The notes: generated by a model from the sequence alone, not told the origin. A stretch of DNA of 64,000 bases from Betaproteobacteria bacterium (GCA_016704895.1 JADIZG010000001.1:91348-155347), one strand, 5' to 3'; shown: positions 45,328 to 54,522, numbered from the stretch's first letter. Numbers and translations are program-made.

Positions 45328-46277
45328 TACATGATGAAGCGCGTGTCGGCGAGCTTCGACAGGTCGGGGATCTGCTTGATGATCCCGATCTCGAGCAGCA
45401 GGTTCGCGGCTTCCCGGCTGAATTCCGCGTGCGGGCCCGCGAAGAACGCGCGGTTCGCCGCGCGGTCCTGCCATCGCAGGTACTTCTGCGACGCCTCGAA
45501 CTGCTCGGCCGACTGCTTCACGTCGGCGCCCATGATCTCGAAGCTCCGCTTCGGCTCCTTCGCGATCATGTCGAGCGCCTCGAAGTAGCTGTCGGCGAGC
45601 GCCTTGGCCGCCTTCGGGTTCTCGGCGAGGAACTTCGGCGTGCAGCCGAACGTGTCCATGATCATCGGGTAGTCGAGGGTCGTCGCGATGATCTTGCCGG
45701 CCTGCGGATTCGCGCGCACCGTCGACAGGTAGGGCTCGTAGCTCATCGCGGCGTCGTTCTGCCCGGCGACGAACGCCTGCGCCGCCGGCGCCGGCTCGAG
45801 GTTGACGACGGTGACGTCCTTGACCGACAGGCCGTTCTTCTTCAGGAACCACGCGAGCGTGAAGTAGGGCGCCGTGCCCGGCGCGGAGGCGGCGACGGTC
45901 TTGCCCTTCAGCTCCGAGATCTTCTGGACGTGGTTGCGCACGGCCATGCCGTCGGCGCCGTAGCTCTTGTCGAGCTGGAAGATCTGCGTCGTCGCGACGC
46001 CGTTCGCGTTCCAGATGATCCAGGTCTCGACCGTGGTCGCGGCGCACTGGACGTCGCCGGACGCGATCGCGAGATGGCGGTCCTTCTGCGGGATCTTCTT
46101 GAGCGACACGTCGAGGCCGTTCTTCCTGAAGATCCCGGCCTCCTTCGCGAGCGTGAGCGGCGCGAAGCCGGTCCAGCCGGAAAGGCCGATCGCGACCTTG
46201 GTTTCCTGCGCGGCGGCGGGATTGGCGAGGGCGAGGGTTGCGGCGACGAGCGAGAGCGTGACGATGGGGCGACGCAT
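45327..46277 (-). CDS. ABC transporter substrate-binding protein, NMT1/TauA type
   Basis: 316 residues with a cleavable signal peptide (MRRPIVTLSLVAATLALANPAAA). Mature fold of the NMT1/SsuA class: VAIGLSGWTGFAPLTLAKEAGIF, AIASGDVQCAATTVET and SELKGKTVAASAPGTAPYF. Ligands in this class include sulfonates, nitrate, thiamine precursors and aromatic acids. The divergent hut genes start 148 bases away, so an imidazole- or amino-acid-derived ligand is possible but speculative. Confidence 0.9.
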   Translation of the reverse strand: MRRPIVTLSLVAATLALANPAAAQETKVAIGLSGWTGFAPLTLAKEAGIFRKNGLDVSLKKIPQKDRHLAIASGDVQCAATTVETWIIWNANGVATTQIFQLDKSYGADGMAVRNHVQKISELKGKTVAASAPGTAPYFTLAWFLKKNGLSVKDVTVVNLEPAPAAQAFVAGQNDAAMSYEPYLSTVRANPQAGKIIATTLDYPMIMDTFGCTPKFLAENPKAAKALADSYFEALDMIAKEPKRSFEIMGADVKQSAEQFEASQKYLRWQDRAANRAFFAGPHAEFSREAANLLLEIGIIKQIPDLSKLADTRFIM

Positions 46278-46424
46278 GCGATGCTCCGGAAGCAGGGAAA
46301 ACGGGCATCTTGGCCGGGCATGGCCGGCCTGTCAACGCCGGGGTGCCGGCCGCAGCCGATGGCATACAATGCCCGCGTTACGCCCCGGCGCGGTGCACGG
46401 CCGCGGCGACCGCCTTCCGCCACG

Positions 46425-47018
46425 ATGACCTCCCATCGCCTGCTCTCGCCCCGCGACTTCCGGCGCATGCCCTGGAAGAACGGCGGCGGACGCACGGCGG
46501 AGATCGCCGCCTGGGCGCGCGAGCCCGGTACGGAACCGTTCGCCGGGCGCGTCTCGATCGCCGAGATCGAGCAGGACGGCCCGTTCTCGGCGTGGCCGGG
46601 CATCGACCGCACGTTCGTGCTGCTCGACGGCGCCGGCGTCGTGCTGACGCAGGGTGGCATCGACGTCGAGGTCGTGGCGCGCCACGAGCCGGTGCGCTTC
46701 GCCGGCGACGAGGCATCGTCGTGCCGACTGGTCGACGGGCCCGCGCGCGCCTTCAACCTGATGGTCCGCCGCGGCCATGCGCGGGGAGACGTCGTCGTCG
46801 CGGACGGCGAGGCGACGATCGCGGGGCCGTTCCGCTTCGGCGTCTGCTACGCGGCCGAGGGGGCGAGCGAGTGCCTGCTGCCGGGCCGCGCGCCGATCGC
46901 GGTCGCCGCGGGACACGCGCTGCTGGTCGACGGCGAGGACCGGCTGGCGTCGATGCACGTGAACCCGATCGACACTGGCGCCGTCGCGATCGTGGCGGCG
47001 CTCGATGCGGACGCCTGA
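46425..47018 (+). CDS. hutD: HutD/Ves family protein
   Basis: 197 residues of the HutD family (cupin fold) found in histidine-utilisation clusters, proposed to limit pathway intermediates. Conserved RRMPWKNGGGRTAEIA, RVSIAEIEQDGPFS and GIDRTFVLLDGAGVVL. First gene of a hutD-hutF-hutI-hutG run with overlapping or 15-base junctions. A possible -10 TACAAT lies at 46365-46370; no clear -35. Confidence 0.88.
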   Translation: MTSHRLLSPRDFRRMPWKNGGGRTAEIAAWAREPGTEPFAGRVSIAEIEQDGPFSAWPGIDRTFVLLDGAGVVLTQGGIDVEVVARHEPVRFAGDEASSCRLVDGPARAFNLMVRRGHARGDVVVADGEATIAGPFRFGVCYAAEGASECLLPGRAPIAVAAGHALLVDGEDRLASMHVNPIDTGAVAIVAALDADA

Positions 47019-47033
47019 ACCGGCGACGATGCC

Positions 47034-48411
47034 ATGACGACCCGCCTTCATGCGCCGTGGGCGCTGCTTCCGTCGGGGTGGGCGCGCGACGTGGCGGTCG
47101 AGGTCGACGACGACGGCGCGATCGCGCTCGTCGCGCCGGGCTCGCCGCGCGGCGATGCGGACGACGCGGGCGGCCCGCTCGTCCCCGCGATGCCGAACCT
47201 GCACTCGCACGCGTTCCAGCGCGGCGTCGCCGGCCGCACCGGGCACGCCGGGTCGAGTGGCGAGGACAGCTTCTGGACCTGGCGGCAGGCGATGTACGCG
47301 TTCCTCGAGCGCCTCGACCCCGACGGCTTCGAGGCGATCGCCGCGCAGGTGTACGTCGAGATGGCGAAGGCGGGCTACGGCGCGGTCGCCGAGTTCCACT
47401 ACGTGCATCACGACCCCGCGGGCCGCCCGTACGCGGATCGCACCGAGATGGCGAAGCGCGTGCTCGCGGCGGCGCGCAGAGCGGGTACGCCGCTGACGCT
47501 GCTTCCGGTCTACTACGCGCACGGGGGGTTCAACGCTGCGCCGCCTTCGCCCGGCGCAGCGCCGGTTCGTGATGTCGACCGACGAGTTCGCCTCGATGAT
47601 CGATGCGCTCGCGCCCGAAGCGCGCGCGCAGTCCGCCGTGCTGGGCATCGCGCCCCACAGCCTGCGCGCGGTGGCGCCCGGCGAGCTCGATCGCGTGGTC
47701 GCCGCGGCGCCGCCGCGCTCGCCGGTGCACATCCACGTCGCCGAGCAGACGCGCGAGGTCGAGGAGTGCGTGGCCTGGTCGGGCCACCGGCCGGTCGAGT
47801 GGCTGCTCGCGCACGGAACGATCGACGCGCGCTGGTGCCTCGTGCACGCGACGCACATGGTGGAGCGCGAGGTGCACGCGCTCGCCGCGAGCGGCGCCGT
47901 CGCGGGGCTCGCGCCGACGACCGAGGCCGACCTGGGCGACGGCACGTTCCCGGGCGTCGCCTACGCGGGCGCCGGCGGCCTGTGGGGCGTGGGCAGCGAC
48001 TCGAACACGATCGTCGATCCGTTCGACGAGCTGCGCCAGCTCGAGTACTCGCAGCGCCTCTTCTGGCGCAGGCGCAACCTGATGGATCACGGCCACGACG
48101 CGTCGGTCGGCGCGGCGATGTGGCTCGCGGCGGCGCGCGGCGGCGCGCAGGCGTGCGGGCGCAGGACCGGCGCGATCGAGGCGGGCGCGAGCGCCGACCT
48201 GGTCGTGCTGAATGCCGACGATCCCGCGCTCGTGGGCCACGGCGGCGACACGTCGCTCGACGCGGCGATCTTCGGGCCGTGCCGCACGCCGGTGCGGCAC
48301 ACGATGCTCGCCGGGCGCTGGGTCGTGCGAGACGGTCGGCATCGCGACGAGGAGGCGGTGCTCGAGGGCTTCCGGCGCGCGATCGCCAGGATCGCGAACG
48401 GCGTGAAGTGA
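47034..48411 (+). pseudogene. hutF: Formimidoylglutamate deiminase HutF, single-base insertion as read
   Basis: Amidohydrolase that converts N-formimino-glutamate to N-formylglutamate plus ammonia. Metal-binding MPNLHSHAFQRGVAGR and the active-site region VAEFHYVHHD are in the first frame. Near 47553 the DNA CCCGGCGCAGCGCCGG has one base too many; the correct continuation RRFVMSTDEFASMIDAL, APHSLRAVAPG, HIHVAEQTREVEEC, GSDSNT lies in the shifted frame and ends at 48411. Restored length is about 458 residues, as in the family. As read, the first frame enters hutI. Confidence 0.9.
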
Positions 48412-49640
48412 ACGCACCCGCCCGTTTCGACGTCCTGCTGACCGGGCTCAACCTCGCGACGCTCGACGGCGAAGGCTGGGGAATCGTGCGCGACGGCGCG
48501 ATCGGCGTCGTCGGCGAGCGCATCGCGTGGATCGGGCCGCAGCGCGAGCTGCCGGCGGGCGTGTCGTCGTCGCAGCGGCACGACTTCGGCGGGGCGTGGG
48601 CGACGCCGGGGCTGGTCGACTGCCACACTCACCTCGTCTACGCCGGCAATCGCGCGGGCGAGTTCGAGCGGCGCCTGCGCGGCGCGACGTACGCGGAGAT
48701 CGCGCGCGAAGGCGGCGGCATCCTGTCGACGGTGCGCGCGACGCGGGCGGCGGACGCAGGCGCGCTCGCCGACGCCAGCCGACCGCGCCTGGCCGCGATC
48801 GCCGACGAGGGCGCGACGACCGTCGAGGTCAAGTCCGGCTACGGTCTCGAGCGCGAGGCGGAGCTGAAGCAGCTCGCGGTGGCGCGCGCGCTCGGGCGCG
48901 AGCTCGGCGTGGACGTGCGCACGACGCTGCTCGCCGCGCATGCGGTGCCGCCGGAGTTCGCCGGGCGCGCCGACGCGTGGATCGACGCGGTGTGCGCGGA
49001 CATCGTCCCGGCCGCGGCGAGCGCGGGGCTCGCCGATGCCGTGGACGCGTTCTGCGACACGATCGGCTTCACGCGGGAGCAGACGCGGCGGGTGTTCGAC
49101 GCCGCGCACGCGCACGGATTGCCGGTGAAGCTGCACGCGGAGCAACTGTCCGACCAGGACGGCGCCGCGCTGGCGGCGGAATACGGCGCGCTGTCCGCCG
49201 ACCATCTCGAGTGGCTCTCGCCGCGCGGCATCGACGCGATGGCCGCCTCGGGGACGGTCGCCGTGCTGCTGCCCGGCGCGTTCTACGCGTTGCGCGAGAC
49301 GCGCCTGCCGCCGGTCGACGCGCTGCGCGAGCGCGGCGTCCCGATGGCGGTCGCGACCGACTGCAACCCGGGCACTTCGCCGACGACCTCGCCGCTCCTG
49401 ATGCTCAACATGGCGTGCACGCTGTTCCGCCTGACGCCGCAGGAGGCGCTCGCCGGGATGACGCACGTCGCCGCGCGCGCGCTGGGGCTCGCCGACCGGG
49501 GACGCCTGCGCGCGGGCATGCGCGCCGACGTGGCCGTCTACGCGATCGACGAGCCCGCCGAGCTCGCGTGGCGGTTCGGCGGCAACCCCTGCCTCGGCAC
49601 GCTGCGCGCGGGCGTGCCCCATTTCCGGAGCGCACGATGA
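48408..49640 (+). CDS. hutI: Imidazolonepropionase HutI
   Basis: Third enzyme of histidine breakdown, hydrolysing 4-imidazolone-5-propionate to formiminoglutamate. 410 residues; metal ligands in VDCHTHLVYAGNRAGEF, then TTVEVKSGYGLERE, HAEQLSDQDGA, and TDCNPGTSPTTSPLLMLNMA. GTG 48408 overlaps the hutF stop (GTGA) and begins MNAPARFDVLLTGLNLATL. Together with HutF and HutG it routes formiminoglutamate to glutamate. Confidence 0.96.
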   Translation: MNAPARFDVLLTGLNLATLDGEGWGIVRDGAIGVVGERIAWIGPQRELPAGVSSSQRHDFGGAWATPGLVDCHTHLVYAGNRAGEFERRLRGATYAEIAREGGGILSTVRATRAADAGALADASRPRLAAIADEGATTVEVKSGYGLEREAELKQLAVARALGRELGVDVRTTLLAAHAVPPEFAGRADAWIDAVCADIVPAAASAGLADAVDAFCDTIGFTREQTRRVFDAAHAHGLPVKLHAEQLSDQDGAALAAEYGALSADHLEWLSPRGIDAMAASGTVAVLLPGAFYALRETRLPPVDALRERGVPMAVATDCNPGTSPTTSPLLMLNMACTLFRLTPQEALAGMTHVAARALGLADRGRLRAGMRADVAVYAIDEPAELAWRFGGNPCLGTLRAGVPHFRSAR

Positions 49641-50440
49641 ACCTGTGGGAGCTTTCGCGCGGCGACTCGCCGCTGGTGATCGACGTGCCGCACGCGGGGA
49701 CGCACGTGCCGGACGCCATCGCGGCGCGGTTGACCGACGCCGCGCGCCCGGTGCCCGACACTGACTGGCACGTCGAGAAGCTCTACGCGTTCGCGCGGGA
49801 CGCGGGCGCGACGCTGATGGCGGCGACGCATTCGCGCTTCGTCGTCGACCTCAACCGCGACCCGGCCGGCGTCGCGCTCTACGCGGGGGCGGACAACACC
49901 GAGCTCGTGCCGACGCGCACGTTCGACAACGAGCCGATCTGGCTTCCTGGCGCCGGACCCGACGCGGCCGAGGTCGAGGAGCGCGTGCGCACGTACTTCA
50001 CGCCGTACCACGACGCGCTCGCCGCCGAGGTCGAGCGCGTCCGTGCGCGCCACGGTCACGCCGTGCTGCTCGACGGGCACTCGATCCGGGCGCAGGTGCC
50101 GCGGTTCTTCGCCGGCCGATTGCCCGACTTCAACCTGGGCACGGCGGACGGCGCGAGCGCCGACCCCGCGCTCGAGCGGATCGCGTCGGGCATCCTCGCC
50201 GCGAGCACGCCGTTCACGTCGGTCGTCAACGGTCGCTTCAAGGGCGGATGGATCACGCGGCGCTACGGACGCCCGGGTGCGGGCGTGCATGCGCTGCAGC
50301 TCGAGATGGCGCAGGCGGCGTACATGGACGAGGCGCCGCCCTACCGGTGGGACGCGCAGCGGGCGGCGCCGTTGTCCGCGGTGCTGCAGAGACTCGTCGG
50401 TGCGCTGGCCGCGTGGCGGCCGGGTCGCGGCGCGGCGTGA
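49637..50440 (+). CDS. hutG: N-formylglutamate deformylase HutG
   Basis: Hydrolyses N-formylglutamate to glutamate and formate, the step after HutF. 267 residues of the N-formylglutamate amidohydrolase family: PLVIDVPHAGTHVPD, SRFVVDLNRDPAG, LLDGHSIRAQVPRFF and FKGGWITRRYGRP. The ATG overlaps the hutI stop. HutH and HutU, the first two pathway enzymes, are not in the window. Confidence 0.95.
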   Translation: MNLWELSRGDSPLVIDVPHAGTHVPDAIAARLTDAARPVPDTDWHVEKLYAFARDAGATLMAATHSRFVVDLNRDPAGVALYAGADNTELVPTRTFDNEPIWLPGAGPDAAEVEERVRTYFTPYHDALAAEVERVRARHGHAVLLDGHSIRAQVPRFFAGRLPDFNLGTADGASADPALERIASGILAASTPFTSVVNGRFKGGWITRRYGRPGAGVHALQLEMAQAAYMDEAPPYRWDAQRAAPLSAVLQRLVGALAAWRPGRGAA

Positions 50441-50739
50441 AGCGGCTCTTCAGCGCCCAGGCGCGGGTGGATGCATGGCTGCTGCGCGACCGGCTCGCGC
50501 ACGCGAACATCGACGCGCACGTGTTCAACGAGCACATGCAGTCGATCGTGGGCGACGTGCCGCCGGACCTCGCCGGCCCGCAGGTGTGGGTCGACGACGA
50601 AAACTACGCCCGCGCCTGCGAAGTGCTGGAGGCGTTTCGTGCCGAGCGCGAGCGCGCAGGCAGCGTCGCCTGCTCGCGCTGCGGCGAGGAGAATCCCGCG
50701 ACGTTCGACCTGTGCTGGAAGTGCGGGGGGGCGCTGTAG
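50437..50739 (+). CDS. DUF2007 domain protein with C-terminal zinc ribbon
   Basis: 100 residues. N-terminal DUF2007 fold (MKRLFSAQARVDAWLLRDRLAHANIDAHV, then PQVWVDDENYARACEVL) and a CSRCGEENPATFDLCWKCGG ribbon with four cysteines for zinc. The GTG start overlaps the hutG stop (GTGA). DUF2007 genes encode signal-transducing or putative prokaryotic zinc proteins of unclear role; a histidine-pathway link is by position only. The repeat array begins immediately after its stop. Confidence 0.82.
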   Translation: MKRLFSAQARVDAWLLRDRLAHANIDAHVFNEHMQSIVGDVPPDLAGPQVWVDDENYARACEVLEAFRAERERAGSVACSRCGEENPATFDLCWKCGGAL

Positions 50740-50740
50740 A

Positions 50741-51045
50741 GGCGTCGGCCTGAAGGCCGACCCACAGGGAGGGCCGCGAAGTTGTGGGTCGGGCTTCAGC
50801 CCGACGGGTTTCGCCGCATGAAAGCAGAGGCGTCGGCCTGAAGGCCGACCCACAGGGAGAGCCGCGAAGTTGTGGGTCGGGCTTCAGCCCGACGGGTTCG
50901 CTGCGACGAAAGGAAAGCGTCGGCCTGAAGGCCGACCCACGGAGCCGCGGGGTGGGCTCAGCCCGAGGGTTGCGGGGGGGGGGAAGGCCGACCCACGGGA
51001 GCTTGGCCTGAAGGCCGACCGGCGGGGGTCCGGCTTCAGCCGGAC
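50741..51045. repeat. Array of GTCGGCCTGAAGGCCGAC hairpins
   Basis: Units of 87-88 bases, each with GTCGGCC-TGAA-GGCCGAC and its opposite-orientation partner GTCGGGC-TTCA-GCCCGAC joined by GTGGGT. Clear hairpins lie at 50744, 50788, 50832, 50876 and 50919, then degenerate copies to 51045. Two near-perfect tandem units are followed by decaying ones. The last hairpin overlaps the ccmH stop codon and is followed by TTTTT on the plus strand, which could terminate hut transcription. A similar pair occurs at 45278-45327. Confidence 0.88.
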
Positions 51046-51515
51046 GATTTTTCATCCAGCAGCGCGCGAGCGCGTGCGGTCGCGTCCGCGGAAGTCGCGG
51101 GCGTGCCCGCGTCGGTGGACGCGTCCTGCCGGCGGCGCCGCCGCACGATCGCGAGCCACGCGACCACGCCTCCGCCGAGCAGCAGGAACGGCCCGAACCA
51201 CAGGAGCCAGGTCGATTCCTTGACGGGCGGGTCGTAGAGGACGAAGTCGCCGTATCGCGCGACGAGGAACGTGCGGATCTCGGCGTCCGACTTGCCCGAC
51301 AGCGCGAGCGTCCGGACCTCGCGGCGGAGGTCCTCGGCGAGCGGCGCGTTCGAGTCGGCGAGCGTCTGGTTCTGGCAGACGAGGCAGCGCAGGTCGGCCT
51401 CGAGGCGCTTCAGTCGCGCCTCGAACGCGACGTCGGGGGCGCTCTGCTGAGCGAACGCGGCGCCGGCGGCGAGCGCCAGCGCGAGCGTCAGGCGGGTGAG
51501 GAGCCGCGGGGTCAT
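51036..51515 (-). CDS. ccmH: Cytochrome c biogenesis protein CcmH
   Basis: Thiol-oxidoreductase that keeps apocytochrome c cysteines reduced for heme attachment. 159 residues: signal peptide ending AFA-QQ, the redox motif LRCLVCQNQ (Cys44, Cys47), then one membrane helix (WLLWFGPFLLLGGGVVAWLAIV) and a short charged tail. Its stop codon lies inside a repeat hairpin. No ccmI domain or gene follows. Overlaps ccmG by ATGA. Confidence 0.95.
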   Translation of the reverse strand: MTPRLLTRLTLALALAAGAAFAQQSAPDVAFEARLKRLEADLRCLVCQNQTLADSNAPLAEDLRREVRTLALSGKSDAEIRTFLVARYGDFVLYDPPVKESTWLLWFGPFLLLGGGVVAWLAIVRRRRRQDASTDAGTPATSADATARARALLDEKSSG

Positions 51516-52045
51516 GACTGCTGCAGCTTGCGCACGAGCGGCAGGATCGTCTGCTGCAGCGACTCGGCCGTGACCGGGCCGATGTGCTTGTAGCGGATCA
51601 CGCCGGCCTTGTCGACGACGAAGGTCTCGGGCACGCCGTAGACGCCCCAGTCGATGCCGACGCGCCCGTCGGCGTCGACGACGGACAGCGTGTACGGGTC
51701 GCCGTGCTGCGCGAGCCACGCGAGGCCTTCCGCGTCCTTGTCCTTGTAGTTGAGGCCGATGATGGGCACGGCCTTCGACTTCGCGAGCTCGACGAGCAGC
51801 GGGTGCTCGACGCGGCACGACACGCACCACGACGCCCAGACGTTCAGCAGCCACACCTGGCCCTTGAAGTCCGACGTCGCGACCTTGCGCCCGGGCTCCC
51901 GCAGGTCGGCGAGCGAGAACGCCGGCGCGGGCTTGCCGATCAGCGGCGACGGCACCTCGCGCGGGTCGCGGTAGAGCCCGACGAACAGGAATCCGACGAG
52001 GACCGCGAAGATCGCGAGCGGGATGCCCAGGCGAAGCGCTTTCAT
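51512..52045 (-). CDS. ccmG: Thiol:disulfide interchange protein CcmG/DsbE
   Basis: Membrane-anchored periplasmic thioredoxin-like protein donating electrons for heme ligation. 177 residues: N-terminal anchor (about 7-25), VWASWCVSCRVEHPLL with Cys74 and Cys77, and the cis-proline loop YGVPETFVVDKAG. Confidence 0.96.
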   Translation of the reverse strand: MKALRLGIPLAIFAVLVGFLFVGLYRDPREVPSPLIGKPAPAFSLADLREPGRKVATSDFKGQVWLLNVWASWCVSCRVEHPLLVELAKSKAVPIIGLNYKDKDAEGLAWLAQHGDPYTLSVVDADGRVGIDWGVYGVPETFVVDKAGVIRYKHIGPVTAESLQQTILPLVRKLQQS

Positions 52046-52067
52046 CTCGAGTGCCCCTATGGTCCGG

Positions 52068-54053
52068 CTACGCGCGGGCCGCGGCGAAAGCCGCGCCGAC
52101 GCGCTCCCTGACCTTGATCCGGTAGCGGCGGTCGGCGATCGCGAGGAAGCCGCCGAGCGCCATCAGCAGGCAGCCGCCCCAGATCCAGTCGACGAACGGC
52201 TTCACGTAGATGCGCACGCCCCACGCGCCGGCGACGCCGTCCGGCGTCACGGGCTCGCCGAGCGACACGTACAGGTCGCCCGTCAACCGCGTGTCGATCG
52301 CCGCCTCGGTCATCGACTGCCCGCTCGCCGTGTAGACGCGCTTCTCGGGCCTCAGCACCTCGACGAGCGCACCGCCGCGGCGGACCTCGACCGTGCCGAC
52401 GAACGCCTGGTAGTTGGGGCCGGGCTCGGGCTCGATGCCCTTGAACGTGAACGTCCAGCCGCTCACCTCGGTGCTCTGGCCCGGATCGAGGCGCACGTCG
52501 CGCTCGACCTGGTAGCCGTTGACCATCGTCACGCCGACGATGAACACCGCGATGCCGAGGTGCGCGACGAGCATCCCGTACCACGACGACGAGTTCGCAC
52601 GGAGCTTGCCCGCGAGCGTCGGCTGCGGCGCGCCGCGCAGTCGCTGCACGACGGCGGCCACCGTCGCCCCGACCACCCACAGCGCGAGGAACAGGCCGCC
52701 CGCGACGAACGGCGACCAGCGGCCGAGGACGAACGGCAGCAGCACCGCGGCGACGATCGCGACGGCGAGCGCCCACCTCAAGCGCATCCACAGGTCGGGC
52801 AGCTCGGCGCGCCGCCAGGCCGCGACCGGTCCCACGCCCATCAGGAACACGAGCGGCGCCATCAGCGGCGCGAACACCGCCTCGAAGTAGGGCGGGCCGA
52901 CCGAGATCTTGCCCGCGTTGAGTGCGTCGAGGAACAGCGGATAGAGCGTGCCGAGCAGCACGCTCGCCATCGCGACGACGAGCAGGATGTTGTTCGCGAG
53001 CAGCATCGATTCGCGGGACACCGGATCGAACGACGCGCCGCCGCCGACCGCGCCGGCGCGCGCCGCGTAGAGCGCGAGCGACCCGCCGATCACGATCACG
53101 AGGAAGGCGAGCACGAACACGCCGCGCGCCGGGTCGGTCGCGAACGCGTGCACCGACGTGAGCACGCCGGAGCGGACGAGGAACGTGCCGAGGAGCGAGA
53201 GCGAGAACGCGAGGATCGCGAGCAGCACCGTCCAGCTCTTGAACGTCCCGCGCTTCTCGGTGACCGCGAGCGAATGGATGAGCGCGGTGCCGACGAGCCA
53301 CGGCATGAACGACGCGTTCTCGACCGGGTCCCAGAACCACCATCCGCCCCAGCCCAGCTCGTAGTACGCCCACCAGCTGCCCAGCATGATGCCGAGCGTC
53401 ATGAAGCACCAGGCGACCGTCGTCCACGGCCGCGACCAGCGCGCCCACGTGGCGTCGAGCCGGCCGCCCAGCAGCGCGGCGATCGAGAACGCGAACGCGA
53501 CCGAGAACCCGACGTAGCCCATGTAGAGGAGCGGCGGGTGCAGCACCATGCCGGGATCCTGCAGCAGCGGGTTGAGGTCGCGGCCCTCGGCGGCCGCCGG
53601 CACGAGGCGCTCGAACGGGTTCGACGTGAGGAGCAGGAACAGCAGGAAGCCGACCGCGACGAGGCCCATCACCGCGAGCACGCGCGCGAGCATCGGCGCG
53701 GGCAGGTTCTTCGACCGCAGCGCGACCGCGCACGACCAGCCGCCCAGCATCAGCGCCCACAGCAGCAGCGAGCCCTCGTGCGAGCCCCAGGACGCGGCGA
53801 GCTTGTAGGGGGCGGGGAGCGCCGAGAACGAGTTCTGCGCGACGTTCGCGACCGAGAAATCGCTCGCGAGGAAGCTCGCGGCGAGGCAGCCGAAGGCGAG
53901 CGCGACGAGCGCGAACTGCGTGATCGCGGCGGGCCGCGCGAACGCCATCAGCGTCGCGTCGCGTCGCGCGGCGCCTACGAGCGGGACGACGCCCTGCACG
54001 GTGGCGACCAGGAGCGCCAGGACGAGCGCCAGCTGGCCGAGCTCGGGAATCAT
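52068..54053 (-). CDS. ccmF: Heme lyase CcmF
   Basis: Large membrane subunit of the cytochrome c heme-ligation complex. 661 residues with about fifteen membrane helices and the tryptophan-rich heme motif WGGWWFWDPVENASFMPW. Conserved NSFSALPAPYKLAASWGSHEGSLLLWAL near the start, and the periplasmic domain FKGIEPEPGPNYQAF late. Spaced 22 bases from ccmG and 19 from ccmE. Confidence 0.97.
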   Translation of the reverse strand: MIPELGQLALVLALLVATVQGVVPLVGAARRDATLMAFARPAAITQFALVALAFGCLAASFLASDFSVANVAQNSFSALPAPYKLAASWGSHEGSLLLWALMLGGWSCAVALRSKNLPAPMLARVLAVMGLVAVGFLLFLLLTSNPFERLVPAAAEGRDLNPLLQDPGMVLHPPLLYMGYVGFSVAFAFSIAALLGGRLDATWARWSRPWTTVAWCFMTLGIMLGSWWAYYELGWGGWWFWDPVENASFMPWLVGTALIHSLAVTEKRGTFKSWTVLLAILAFSLSLLGTFLVRSGVLTSVHAFATDPARGVFVLAFLVIVIGGSLALYAARAGAVGGGASFDPVSRESMLLANNILLVVAMASVLLGTLYPLFLDALNAGKISVGPPYFEAVFAPLMAPLVFLMGVGPVAAWRRAELPDLWMRLRWALAVAIVAAVLLPFVLGRWSPFVAGGLFLALWVVGATVAAVVQRLRGAPQPTLAGKLRANSSSWYGMLVAHLGIAVFIVGVTMVNGYQVERDVRLDPGQSTEVSGWTFTFKGIEPEPGPNYQAFVGTVEVRRGGALVEVLRPEKRVYTASGQSMTEAAIDTRLTGDLYVSLGEPVTPDGVAGAWGVRIYVKPFVDWIWGGCLLMALGGFLAIADRRYRIKVRERVGAAFAAARA

Positions 54054-54072
54054 CGCTTGCGACCTCCGCGTG

Positions 54073-54522
54073 TCACTTCGACGACTTCATCTGGCCGCCC
54101 TTGTGCGCCTGCTCGATCGCGGCGGCGGCCTCGGGCGGCATGTAGTTCTCGTCGTGCTTCGCGAGCACCTCGGTCGCGGTGAACACGCCGTCGGGACCGA
54201 GCGAGCCTTGCGCGACCACGCCCTTGCCCTCCTTGAACAGGTCCGGCAGGAGGCCCGTGTAGCGCACCGTCACGTTCTGCGCGGTGTCGGTCACGACGAA
54301 CCGCACGGTGAGCGAGTCCTTCTCGCGCTGGAGGCTGCCCGACTCGACCATCCCGCCGATGCGGAACGGACGGCCGACCGGCGCCTCCTTCGAGAGCACC
54401 TGCGAGGGCGAGTAGAAGAAGACGAGGTTCGACTGGAACGCGTTGAGCACGAGGCCGACCGCGACCCCGATGGCGACGAGGCCGGCGGCGATCCAGGCGA
54501 AGCGGCGGTGGCGGGCTTTCAT
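54073..54522 (-). CDS. ccmE: Heme chaperone CcmE
   Basis: Periplasmic chaperone that covalently carries heme to CcmF. 149 residues: one N-terminal membrane anchor, an OB-like beta domain (RIGGMVESGSLQREKDSLTVRFVVTD), and the heme-binding AKHDENYMPPE with His123 and Tyr127. Overlaps ccmD by ATGA. Confidence 0.97.
   Translation of the reverse strand: MKARHRRFAWIAAGLVAIGVAVGLVLNAFQSNLVFFYSPSQVLSKEAPVGRPFRIGGMVESGSLQREKDSLTVRFVVTDTAQNVTVRYTGLLPDLFKEGKGVVAQGSLGPDGVFTATEVLAKHDENYMPPEAAAAIEQAHKGGQMKSSK

Noticed and set aside
50741..51045. CRISPR array
   Set aside because: Repeats are 18-base palindromic hairpins in alternating orientation with near-identical spacers; no unique spacers, leader or cas genes.
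52023..54182. 719-residue plus-strand open frame opposite ccmF
   Set aside because: Composition of repeated Arg/Glu/His runs without domains; ccmF on the other strand is certain.
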